From Trichostrongylus colubriformis (Eukaryota > Nematoda > Chromadorea > Rhabditida > Trichostrongylidae), in NCBI GenBank assembly GCA_963978905.1, contig OZ022260.1, forward strand, positions 48,877,551 through 48,941,550: a DNA stretch of 64,000 nucleotides. The letters are read 5' to 3'. Position 1 is the first letter of the stretch. The number at the start of each line of letters is the position of its first letter. The translations under genes and the position numbers were made by a program. The notes beneath the pieces were generated by a model. It did no database searches. It was not told the origin of the DNA and saw nothing but the letters and a program-made list of their open reading frames with translations. Below, one piece after another: positions 1-9,320 of the stretch.

Positions 1-11
1 TCAAGTGGAAG

Positions 12-305
12 TAGATACTTCAAGTTTTTGGTGTTGCCATTACAACACAATTAGCATCAGCTCCCTTCATTTTCACCAAAATGTTCAGACCCTTGCTGAG
101 AAAATGGAGAGAAAGTGGCATCAAAGTAGCCTTGTATCTAGATGGTGACCTCGTGTGGGCAAGTTCCGCATCAGAGTGCGAAGAATCCGTGCTGATTATT
201 AGAAAAGATTTGAAGTTAGCCGACGCTGTGATGGCCGAAGAGAAATGGTATGGGCTTTATCGTATTTCGTGTCACACTGGTCCACGATTGACCCTACAAC
301 AGTAA
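12..305 (+). pseudogene. DIRS/PAT-type reverse transcriptase fragment
   Basis: A short open stretch resembles the palm of the reverse transcriptase of tyrosine-recombinase retroelements (DIRS/PAT group). Upstream of the ATG at 81 the same frame reads like the conserved stretch before the palm, and from 81 it reads FRPLLRKWRESGIKVALYLD. The catalytic YLDD motif appears as YLDG-D-LVWASS, so the second aspartate is displaced and the enzyme is probably dead. It is only about 75-95 residues long, against several hundred for a complete domain, and it ends at a stop near 305. The element is cut by the window edge on the left. A minus-strand recombinase fragment lies 630 bp to the right. The family call rests on motif resemblance only. 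Confidence 0.55.
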
Positions 306-934
306 TACTGTAATAAAATTCTTGCGTGATTAAACTGGTTCACAATGAGCTTACAATGTGGCTAAAGCCTCGGAAACGTATGATATATAAACTCGAATTC
401 TATGTACATCAACAATGTATACTATGGGCATGACATGTTCACAATTATATATATTATGTGCATGGCTATAATGATATAATAATTTTACAATGACTGGGTA
501 CTCAACAACACTGAAGTACCTTATAACGATGTACCATGAAATCTGAGAATGCGAAAAAACCTAGATACTAATATGAGGTTGCGCACGACGACCCGGAAGT
601 TGGTAAACGCACCATGAGATAAAAACCGTAATATACACAAATAAGAACTGTTGAGTAACGTAACGACTAAACTAACACTTGGACCGGAACAAAATGAATA
701 ACGTAGCGAATAACAAAACAACTCTTAGCATATGCCGAGATCCGTAAAAATGATTATCATGATACCTAAAACGATATGGTACAGGTATGCACTCCAACTG
801 GCCTGGTTAGCCATGCAGGCTTCGTCCTCCTTTTGCATGTCCACTGAGCATCTTCCATAGCGATTGTGTTCCTGGATGCAGCTCTCTGAAACATACAATC
901 GAGCCTCTCGCCGGAACTTCATAGGGAGACGGTT
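306..934. other. Spacer, no recognisable gene
   Basis: AT-rich sequence between the reverse-transcriptase and recombinase remnants. The open frames here show no recognisable motif. It may be internal or flanking sequence of the same degraded retroelement. Confidence 0.4.
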
Positions 935-1893
935 CTATGCAATTTGGAAGGCATGGAAGGATTTCCCGCCTTTTCTGACGGCGTGGGTGGCCGCTCCTCC
1001 TCTGAACGAATGTGTAGTGAAGCGTTTATGTCCCAGACCCGCTAAGGAAATGATCTTTTTGATCAATTCGGTCACATGGCCCCTAGAGGGCGGAATGGTT
1101 GTAGACCCGTCAAAGAGGTATTTATGTGGCCAAATGGGATCTCTTCGCTGGCAAAACAGTTGCCAAAGCAGAGTTTCTTGCCAACCCCACTTAACTGCTA
1201 TGGTGGCTCCGCGCCTCTCCTGGTCAGTCTTAGACCACTTAACCGTGATCCACCATACCTCTTCTGCTTGATACCGGAAGTCACGGAACTGGAGACTTGA
1301 AAAAGCCACCATCACACTGGTAGTTGCATTAACTACGGAAATCGAGCGGTCTTTCAATGCAAATTCCATAATTGCTCGACATCGTCCTTCGACGCTTTAC
1401 TGGGATGTCGCGTGGGGGACCTACTCCTGGCTGCGTCTCTTGGCAGAGCCTTCAGAATATTTGCGTCATCCTCTGGCAGTGGGCCGAAGAAATGGGCTAA
1501 GGCTGCGACGTGATACCCCAAAGATCTAATTTTGCCTTCGTGGATAAGTTGGGCAACGAAAATATTCCTAAGCTTTGGAATGTCTGATATAGTTACCCCT
1601 AGGGTGTCTCTAAATTGCAAGAACCGGGTTTCGACTCTCTTGTATATTTTGAGCGTCCTCAGTGCGATCGATCCGTCCATACACTTCTGAGTGACGCTGG
1701 CTACGTCCACAAGACCCTGCTCCGCTGCTAAAGCCGCTGTGGCCGAAGATGTGCTAAAGCCAGCGGCTAAGGGTGGATCTGAAAATAGCAAGATTTTGGG
1801 GCTAAGGGAAGGGAGGGCGCGAAGATGACGGAAACGAAAGCCGGAATAGTGAGATACCCTCCCCATCTGATGGGCAGCGTGGCCGCGACGCAA
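935..1893 (-). pseudogene. Tyrosine recombinase (DIRS/PAT/Crypton-like), frameshifted
   Basis: Two overlapping minus-strand frames give one protein broken by a frameshift near 1355-1369. The upstream frame (1893 down to 1354) carries the helical N-terminal, core-binding-like part, and ends SKASKDDVEQLWNLH. The downstream frame (1369 down to 935) carries the catalytic part with KWSKTDQERRGATIAV and then HSFRGGAATHAVRKG, which is the H-x-x-R box of tyrosine recombinases. The final tyrosine is not clearly visible before the frame closes. Such enzymes integrate DIRS/PAT retroelements and Cryptons. The opposite orientation to the reverse-transcriptase piece at 12-305 means either two separate fragments or an element with an inverted recombinase gene. 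The frameshift makes it a pseudogene. Confidence 0.7.
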
Positions 1894-2239
1894 CCGCGTA
1901 GCGCAGCTCTTGGATGCGGTCCAATTCGATGCCCGTCCCGCTACCAGCGGGACTCGCCTGCCGGCGGTAGTTGCGTTCCTTACAAAACTCCATAATATCA
2001 GTTACTGTATAGCTCGCTTTTCAGGGCAGAACAACCTATTTCGGTATTGTAAGATTATGGAAACAAGTTCGTGTAGAAAGGGTATTCGAAGGGATGGTGT
2101 GAAATTTATCTTGAAATGTGCTACAGCGGTGATATGCAATACAGAGAACTTTTGAACAAGTGTGCTATCGAAGGTAATTGTGCAGCAACCGTTTGAATAA
2201 ATCACCAGTCACCAAGATCAAATCACCACGCTTCGAAAG

Positions 2240-2452
2240 GCGGGTGGGTGAAAAATCACGTTCGTGTCGCAGCAAAGATGGGTTCCTGAATTTCACATTT
2301 GGTATAGGGGGCGTTGATGGGAATCAATGGTGAGGGACCGTAGGTAATAGCAACGTATCGACCACTTCCTCTAGTATAGCTCTACCATGTCATTCACGCA
2401 GTAGATGATTCACAAATTCGCGCAGTACTGTGCGATGACCAAATTGTGAGCG
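2240..2452 (+). mobile_element. Degraded Helitron/HINE-like repeat, 3' part
   Basis: This carries the family's internal phrase (GTCGCAGCAAAGATGG) followed near 2418-2436 by the terminal hairpin-like GCGCAGTACTGTGCG. The usual CTGG end has decayed. It is a 5'-truncated, older copy of the elements at 7915-8408 and 54151-55428. Confidence 0.4.
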
Positions 2453-3426
2453 AGAAAAGCCATAATAAGTAACGATTGAGTATGACAAAATCTCTCACAC
2501 TGCTTAAGATTGCAATGCAACCACTGTAGGCCAAGTAAAAATACGAGTACACCTTTTTTTCCGCGACGACATCTGACAGATTGTCGGAAATCGGGTTTCA
2601 CTAAAGTATAGCACTATTCGCCGCTATATGCACAGTTCAATCCGCACGGCGTAGGTGGGGAGACGACACAGTAAACGAGGCAAGGTGTCACAGGCGAAGA
2701 CGCAGAGACACGCAGCACGCTTTCCCGCCGACACCGCGAAATATAAAGCGGCCTCACTTCTTTATCGTCATCCCTTTCCTTTTCTACTTTATATAGTCGG
2801 CAAGTGAGAAAGTGTATAATATTGCACACATCAACTGCGTGCACTACTGGAGGTTTTGAGAAATCCATCTGAGGTAAGTGTAGGCCTTTATGCAACTATA
2901 AGTAGTTATATACAAGCATCCCACCCTTGCGGATAAAATCGCGGTAACATTCATTCAGTTCCGCATATTTCCTTTTTAGATGCGTTTTTGCAGCCTCAGA
3001 TATCTGTTCATATCAAATTCATTCTCCCATACAGTAGAAGGTCAGAGAAGAGTTAATTGAGGTAAATGCTAGCAGTTTTATTACAATTCATCCTCCATTT
3101 CTTTTTCAGCCGATTGGCGTTATGTGGATACGAGAGGAGCATCCTAGCCAACGTATCTATCCACTCCCTAGCCCAATCAAAAGCTGATGAAGTGTGTAAA
3201 AAATAATAAAGTGGGTGAACAACGAGAAAGAGTGACTGTGAGCGGGAAATTCTGAGTTTTAAAAAATGGCGGGGAAGGAACTAGGGGGTGGGTGAATCTC
3301 TTGGACCACTCTGCATCCGCAGAGCGCCTTTTTTGTACTCATATGCGTTTTGTATCAGTCATATGCCAGCATAGCAGCATATCAAAAAAGGGACACGAGT
3401 AGCTTTGAGCCGGGCGAAAAAAAATT
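2453..3426. other. Spacer, nothing recognised
   Basis: Short chance open frames only. There are no splice-consistent exons, repeats or RNA genes that I can support. Confidence 0.35.
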
Positions 3427-3699
3427 ATGACCTTCACTACCATCTTAGTTGTAGGTTGCCATGCAATTCTACACTCTTTGAAGCTCTTTAATTCCTTTGC
3501 CGAATACATGCGTAACATATCACGCTGCCCTATTGTTGCATGGATATCAAGGTACATGGAGGAATGTACGCGTAAGGGGAGACCTAGGATGTATTCCAGC
3601 GAAAATGAACGACTGCGAATGAGTTGGCAAACGAAGAGATCACAAGAAGGAGCCAGAGATGAAACCGCTCCCAACAACGAAGCCGACATAAGGAAGATT

Positions 3700-4350
3700 C
3701 TGAAAAAAAATTGTAACGTCGAGCGGCAGAGACGTAGGCGTTAGCATCAGACCTCTGATGAACGTGCTGCTGGGCTGGAAGAAAGCGTTGAAAGGCAGCA
3801 ATGTAGACGCCAGCTTGTGACCTCCCGAGGCTCCCCCTTATTGGAGAAGCTAGTGGAGTTTCTCGCGCCGAGCCCTGCTAAAATTCTAGAGGTAGAAAAA
3901 CGGGCTAGATCTATTATCATTCATTGGTATTCCAGAACTAGGAACGAAGTGCCCGCCGTCTAAAAGACAAGAAGCCGCGGTAAAGCCGGTGAGTGAAGTG
4001 CTTGATGTTTTGGACGTCGAAGTACGTCCCGTTGAAACTTATAGACTTGGAACCGCGAGGAAGGTAGGTGTCGTCTAATTAAATGTGATTTTTCGTCACG
4101 GCAAATCTTTTTAGGCGCATTAAGGAAAGCTAGGCTGTTAAGACATGAGGAAGGAAGGTCTTAGAAATGTCTTTATTAGGCCACTGGGACTTTATCCACT
4201 GAACTTGAGCAGAACAAGCAACTCCAGTCGATAGCTAGGGAGCTCAATCAGTCCGCACCGGACTGGGGAAGGATTTTTGTTGTTTTCAGACAGCAGTTTT
4301 TCAAGAGTCTGATGTTCCTAGTTCCAAAAATCCAAAGAACTAAAAGCTGA
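3700..4350 (+). pseudogene. CR1-like ORF1 remnant
   Basis: Translation in shifting plus frames gives pieces typical of nematode CR1 first-ORF proteins. They include a stretch like VEKRARSIIIHWYSRTRNE, then LDVLDVEVRPVETYRLGTA, then IFLGALRKARLLRHEEGR, then ELEQNKQLQSIARELNQ. The pieces occur in the expected order but need several frameshifts to connect. ORF1 proteins bind nucleic acid in the LINE ribonucleoprotein. The call rests on remembered family pattern, not on an alignment. Confidence 0.55.
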
Positions 4351-4389
4351 GTCGAATCATTCTTATTCTTACATTTTACTGAATACACG

Positions 4390-4750
4390 CAGTTTGGTGA
4401 ATCAAATGATGAATTTCATCATTAGATTTCCTCCGTCAAGCCTCGGATTGCTTTTGTCACCGAGACTTGGCTTAATGCCAAGACTTCCGACAGTGAAGCA
4501 GTATCGGATCTCCCATAAAATATCATAAGAAAAGATAAGATAGGCAAAGAAGGGGGTGGTGTATGTGTTCTTTTGCAGGATCATACTGATTTCCAACTAG
4601 TCCATTTTAACACCCCAACCATGCCCGCAGATGCTCTTTGTTTTAAAACCTCAGGCTTTTCACTGGAATACATTCGTTTCATTGTTGTATATCGCCCTCC
4701 TAATCAAAGCGTGCCGGATGACAACCAACTTTGCAACTTGCTGTCTGATC
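4390..4750 (+). pseudogene. LINE endonuclease, N-terminal half
   Basis: The plus-strand frame shows IAFVTETWLNAKTSDSE, which fits the conserved TETWL region of APE-type LINE endonucleases. A glycine-rich KEGGGVCVLLQD and IRFIVVYRPPNQSVPDDNQ follow. The reading stops abruptly at LLSDL around 4750, where a run of TTTA units begins. That run belongs to the nested opposite-strand LINE. The continuation (GDLHLDIDW) is found about 1.7 kb to the right. A stop near the middle shows that it is inactive. Confidence 0.7.
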
Positions 4751-6426
4751 TATTTATTTATTTATTTATTTGCAAATACATCACAAGGATGTGTCACAGG
4801 AAAAAGAAAAATTTGAAACGAAACACACTAGATTTATGCACAGCACTAATTGATTCATTTGCAACACGGGTGCCATTGGTGGCTCCACATCCAGAATGAG
4901 CAAAAACATGTACACACTCAGATAATCACTTGCACCTCAATCCACTACAGTCAGTTGTTGAAAAAAAAAGTTCGGCAACCGCATAGCGGTCGGGTAGTGG
5001 CGAGGCAGTGTCCGGAAGCTGAGCTGCTCAATCAGAAGCTTCATTGCCATATAGCATCCCAATACAAAATTCACGAGCTGTGCAAATAAATCTAGTGAGT
5101 CAATCGACATCATCAACTATCTATCTAGCTTTCATTCTTGCGTATTCATAGCTGTCGTTCGAATTATAAACATAAAATTTGTTGTAATGCTGGATCCTTC
5201 AGTATAGCCTTCAAGCTTGTCTTTTTACCGAAAAAGTTTCCTGGATGCATCCGCAGTAATTTGACGCAGCGGTGGAAAAAGGAATTCGAAAAGCTTGCAT
5301 CTCTCGAGACAGGTATATAGTAGTCAAATCTGGAAGTTCTACCCCGACAAGCTCTAAATACACCATATTTAGACAGACGGATTTTCCTTTCAAATCTCCA
5401 AATTTTACTCAACAGGTTAATATCGTACCCAACTCGTCTCATTTTCAAGCATTCCAAACCCAGGTTTTCAAACGAGTATCATATGCAGGTAGGTGATCAG
5501 GTCTTGTGCGGTTGCATCGGAAATAAACTAGCTTAGTGAACAACCGCTGGACGTGCTCGAGACTGTCAATGTCTTTTTTCTTATACGGACTCCACACAGC
5601 TGAATTCGATTCTAGAAGGGGACGCACATAAACCTTGAATAACCGTGATAACAGCAATGGATTTCTCAAGCGGAAGGTTCGTAGTAAACGGAACATCGCA
5701 ACCCGAGCAGCATCAGTGACTTTAGGAATATGGTATTCGAATGAGAGGCTTTGATCGATAACGATCCCCAAGTCTTTGATTCTCGAAACTGTACATATGG
5801 GAGCATGAGGTCTGAGAAAGTACTGCGCCTTGGGATTGTTTCTGCCTAAATGAAGGACGCATGTTTTGCTCAAGGATATTTTCAACTGCCATTGATCTAA
5901 ATAGTGGACCAAATTCGTTACTGAGCGCTGTAAAATCGAATATGCTTCACCTTTGTTTTTTTCTTGGAAAGGGAGGAACATTTTCACGTCATCAGCAAAC
6001 ATGCATATTTGGACCGATGGGTGCGTGCGACAGCTTTTTGGAAGATCATAAACAAAAATGTTAAAGAGAAGCGGGCCTAAGACACTACCTTGGGGTACGC
6101 CACTTGTTACGTGTCTGTATGTGGAAATTGATTTTCCGACTCTGACACAAAATACTCTGTCAGTAAGAAAGGATCTTATCCAACTCCAGAGATTACCTCT
6201 AATACCGATATCTGCTATCTTGCTGAGCAATTTTGGGTGACTGACGGTATCAAAAGCTTTGGCAATATCATAGTAAATAATGTCGATCATATGATGCGAG
6301 GATTTATGGGACAACCATTGGTGGAGTGAATCCAGCATAATGTCCTCTGTGGATGCCTTTTTCCGGAAACCATATTGCTCATCTGGCAGTACACTGAAGC
6401 GATCAATGAATGCATCAATCCGATCT
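4751..6426 (-). mobile_element. Nested CR1-like LINE, minus strand, 5'-truncated
   Basis: This copy is inserted into the endonuclease of the surrounding plus-strand CR1 element. Its 3' tail is the run of TTTA repeats at about 4751-4772 (AAATAAAT units on its own strand). Next come an untranslated 3' region and then reverse-transcriptase coding sequence from about 5164 to 6426. It lacks its 5' part, as is usual for LINE insertions that abort during target-primed reverse transcription. The sequence GATCT occurs at both edges (4747-4751 and 6422-6426) and could be a short target-site duplication, though that is weak. The right limit is uncertain by about 20 bases. Confidence 0.75.
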
Positions 6427-6440
6427 TCTATGCTCCTCTT
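5164..6440 (-). pseudogene. LINE reverse transcriptase, palm to C-terminus, frameshifted
   Basis: The main frame (from about 6440 down to 5445) shows the reverse-transcriptase blocks in order: YGFRKKASTEDIMLDSL, YYDIAKAFDTVSHPKLLSK, SGVPQGSVLGPLLFNIFVYD, the catalytic MFADDVKMF, and SRIKDLGIVIDQSLSFEYH. The catalytic box reads FADD in place of the usual YADD, which occurs naturally in CR1-type enzymes. Around 5445-5457 the frame shifts, and the C-terminal segment continues to about 5164 (MRRVGYDINLLSKIWRFERK). The upstream residues of the open frame, beyond about 6426, are antisense of the host LINE and not part of this protein. It is recently enough inserted to keep a long open frame, but it is not functional. 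Confidence 0.85.
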
Positions 6441-7530
6441 CCCCTCAAGGGGTGCTAATAGGTGATCTACACCTTGATATTGATTGGTCTCCAACAAGTG
6501 TTAAAGGCCCTGCGGCCCGTCAACCCAGGTTTTCCGTTTTCTTTCGCTCTTTTCTCAACTAGTGCTTAGCAGCACGTGTTTCTACCTAACTGTGGAGCTT
6601 CTCTCCTAGATCCTATTCTCGGTTCTCCGAATTTGTGTACAAACCTCTATATTAGCGCCCCTCTCGGCCTATAAATCATAATATAGTTACTTTTTCTATC
6701 AAAAGATCTGTTTATGGCTTTGAGAAACTCAAATGAAAAGATTTTCTTGGGGCTGACGTTGAGGCAATCGAGTCTAAACTTGACAAGATGGATTGCTGTT
6801 TTTCTTGGTCATAGTTCTGTAGATGATGTTTATCAGCGTTTCGTGGCTCCGTCAGCTCATCGAGAAATTTGTGCCTATCAGGAAATCCTCCCCTTTAATG
6901 TTAGATACCCACCCCACGTTCGGAATCTCACCTACCAAAGGGAAAGACTTTTCCACACATTGGATGATCCCCTATCATCCACTGGTATATTTAGGTTAAC
7001 AAAGACCTGCTGTACCACCTCAAGCGTTATTTGCTGTTTAACGAAAGGAAACACTCTCATAGCCGCTATAGGAAAAATCTATATTCTTACATCAGTAAAT
7101 AGCTGGAGAAGAAGAATCACTCATCCTGTATTCGTCACCTCGATGGGAAAGCTTTCACTTCGGACAAGGAAAGAGCTGCTGTTCTGGGTGATTATTTTGC
7201 AAGCGTATTTAGCAGCTCACCGGCACTCGGAGGTGATTTCATTCCCAGCTGCACATTGCAGCATGACTGTCCTCTTCCCTCTATAGATTATTCTGTTGTC
7301 TACAGATATGTGCGGGTTGTTAAGAGCTCCTCATCCCTGCCGTCTGATGGATACCACCAATTTTTATAAAGTGTTTGCCAAAAAGCCTGCAAACCCACTC
7401 TATCGCCTTTTCAACAATTCGTTATTGGCAGTCCAAGTTACTGTGCTCTGGAACAAGCCTGTTGATACGGCTATTTCTTAAAAATCATCCTTATCTTTTC
7501 CCAACGAAATTCGACCTGTCCATGAACGAC
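6440..7530 (+). pseudogene. LINE endonuclease end and reverse transcriptase start
   Basis: This continues the host LINE. Just right of the nested copy the frame reads GVLIGDLHLDIDW, matching the catalytic GDFN-PxIDW block of APE-type endonucleases. Further on, with frameshifts, comes PNCGASLLDPILGSPNL, where the family usually has a stretch ending in LDL.L. Later frames give NERKHSHSRYRKNLYSYISK and KAFTSDKERAAVLGDYFASV, then SSLPSDGYHQFL and ANPLYRLFNNSLLAVQVTVL, which match the linker and first reverse-transcriptase blocks. It is broken by many stops. Confidence 0.65.
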
Positions 7531-7557
7531 TTTCGATGAATCTTGGCATGATCTTTT

Positions 7558-7616
7558 AATAATGGTTGTTCGGATGCAACCATTATTAAAGGTTCGACAT
7601 CCGAACAACCATTATT
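7558..7616. repeat. Perfect 19-bp inverted repeat (nested palindrome)
   Basis: The left arm (7558-7576, AATAATGGTTGTTCGGATG) is exactly complementary to the right arm (7598-7616), with a 21-base spacer. The spacer starts with CAACCATTATT (7577-7587), which can also pair with the first 11 bases of the left arm, so two alternative hairpins are possible. It lies just beyond the end of the host LINE. Confidence 0.8.
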
Positions 7617-7914
7617 GAAATTCGACCTATTAGCATCACACCCACTCCATGCAAAATTATGAAAAAAAAAACTCAAAATTTTGCATGCTTGATTGGCTCA
7701 ATCGCTTCAATGTTATCCCTTGTGAACAATTTGTATTTTTTAAAAAACTATTCGATTTCCTTACAACTTTTAGCATTCACTCATAGAGTCCACTAGCTCT
7801 AGGCTCAAGGTTCTTCCTGAGTTTGTCCATACTTGAATGCTTCGTTGTTGCTATTCCAACATTTTGTTGTTGTTTCTTTACCGCTGGTGCACCTCGAGTG
7901 TAAGAAAATAAATA

Positions 7915-8408
7915 TCCTACTATATATATTCGGCTTAGTATGTCTGTCTGTGTATGTGTGTGTCTGTCTGTGTGTCACGAAATTCATATCTCGTGTCGCA
8001 GCAAAGCTGGGACCCTGAATTTTTAAAGTGATTTAGGGAGTGGTAAGGTGACATCAATGATGAGGGAACGGAAGTGATAGCAACTGATAAGGGCTGATAA
8101 GGAGCCTCAAAAAGCGAATGGCGCGAAATTCATATCTTGCGTCGCAGCAAAGGTGGGATCCTGAATTTTTCATACCAGTTGAGCTGACGCACACTACTTG
8201 CACGTCACACCTGGACGCATGCAAAATTAGCTTGATTGATATCGGCTATAGAAAGACGAAATTGACGGAGAGGATTTTGTTTCCTTTTTCTGTTTTTGCG
8301 AGTTCCCTGTTTCTGCAAACCGTTTGAATGATGATACTGGTCAAGTGATATCGATCAAGCCCAATCAGCATGTGTGACGCGCGCAGTAGTGTGCGCCAGC
8401 ATAACTGG
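7915..8408 (+). mobile_element. Helitron/HINE-like non-autonomous element, copy A
   Basis: A 494-bp element that starts TCCTACTATATATATTCGG after an A and ends in a GC-rich hairpin (GCGCAGTAGTGTGCGC) followed 8 bases later by CTGG, then a T. This matches the Helitron pattern of 5' TC, a subterminal hairpin, a CTRR end and insertion between A and T. Near the left end there is a GTCT/GTGT microsatellite, as in the HINE/DINE-1 subgroup. Inside are two direct copies of a phrase containing GAAATTCATATCTYG and GTCGCAGCAAAG (about 7979 and 8128). It has no coding capacity. Related copies are at 54151-55428, 60887-61356 and 37612-38425. Confidence 0.6.
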
Positions 8409-8753
8409 TAAATAAATAAATAGTGGTTATGTGTACATTTATGTATGTCTGATTTTTGGCATTCGAGTTACTCTGAAGCAAAAAATTCTTGTTGGAACGA
8501 ACAAGGTTCTATTCGAAAACTCCTAATCTTCCATGTTAAGGAAAGATAATTTTATTAACAAGACGACTCTAGTAAAAACGTGCTGTTAGGACGTTGATCG
8601 TAGCACAGCAAATGAACCTATTTGCATATTTGGCAACTGATGATTCGATGTGATGTGATTTTTCTAAAGAATTTCTCGTTTTATGGTCGAGATAAATTTT
8701 TCATGTTGGTCCATTGCGCTTTTTGGGCATTTCATACTGTTATCAGTTGGGCC

Positions 8754-8952
8754 GGCGCACACTACTGGCGCGCCACACAAAGAAGCATGCAAAAAGAATT
8801 TGGCTGATGTCCATTGACGCGGAAGGACCAAATTGACGGGAGGAGGCTTGTTTTCTTTTTCCGTTTCTTCAAACGGTCCAAATAATGATATCGATCAAGC
8901 CCGATCAGCATGCTTCCATGTGCGATGCGCAGTAGTCTGCTTGCCCAACTGG
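8754..8952. mobile_element. Short fold-back element, terminal module of the Helitron-like family
   Basis: A 199-bp unit with inverted ends, CAGTTGGGCCGGCGCACACTACTG on the left and the complement of a near-identical sequence on the right (GCGCAGTAGTCTGC..GCCCAACTGG). It corresponds to the right-hand 230-bp module of copy A (8175-8408), which has the same inverted ends. Its interior also resembles that module (GATATCGATCAAGCC). The module therefore seems able to exist alone. Confidence 0.6.
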
Positions 8953-8984
8953 AACCCAAGGCTTTTCAGTGACTAGTTTGAAAA

Positions 8985-9306
8985 ATGAAACGAGTGCACT
9001 GCGGAGCAGCGGTCGCAGCTCAGCAAATGTCAGCACGCAACAGAGACAGGCTGAGCTTCTGCTTTGGTGGAAGTTTCACTTTTCAGAACGGAACACGCGT
9101 TTATAGCCAGGCTACTATCGATTATAAAAACTCTTTCTCTTATAGCTCGTTTAACAAGCGATTTGGAAAAATATCTCATAATGTGCGTTGGCAGTGTAAA
9201 ACACGTACTAAGTGTTCTGCATGGGTCACCCTCGCTGGCCCTGCTATGGAAGCAACCGTTACTGTTATCTTCACCGCGGTACGTTCTATTGTGTTTGCAA
9301 GAATAA
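8985..9306 (+). pseudogene. FLYWCH-type zinc-finger-like fragment
   Basis: The open frame from the ATG at 8985 gives about 100 residues containing GGSFTFQNGTRVYSQATIDY, then FNKRFGKISHNVRWQCKTR and TKCSAWVTL. The order glycine/phenylalanine strand, tyrosine, WxC, basic residues, C-x-AW resembles FLYWCH fingers, which bind DNA and are common at the N-terminus of Mutator-like transposon proteins and their nematode descendants. The terminal H-x-H of the finger is not seen before the frame loses similarity around 9270. It is most likely a fragment of a transposon-derived protein. The family assignment is tentative. Confidence 0.35.
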
Positions 9307-9320
9307 ATATTGCGATTTAA

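Larger units (their letters stand above)
3427..7530 (+). mobile_element. CR1-like LINE, plus strand, split by a nested LINE
   Basis: A degraded non-LTR retrotransposon whose coding order can be followed on the plus strand across an interruption. ORF1-like sequence lies at about 3700-4350. The start of the APE-type endonuclease lies at about 4390-4750. The rest of the endonuclease and the first part of the reverse transcriptase lie at about 6440-7530. The 1.68 kb between the two halves (4751-6426) is a separate LINE in the opposite direction. Many stops and frameshifts are present, so it is inactive. The 3' half of the reverse transcriptase and the tail are missing after about 7530. The left limit is approximate. 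Confidence 0.75.

Noticed and set aside
3427..7530. Twin-priming (inverted 5' end) LINE insertion
   Set aside because: The plus-strand pieces on both sides of the minus-strand segment are collinear parts of one endonuclease, and a TTTA tail lies at the left junction. Nested insertion explains this more simply.
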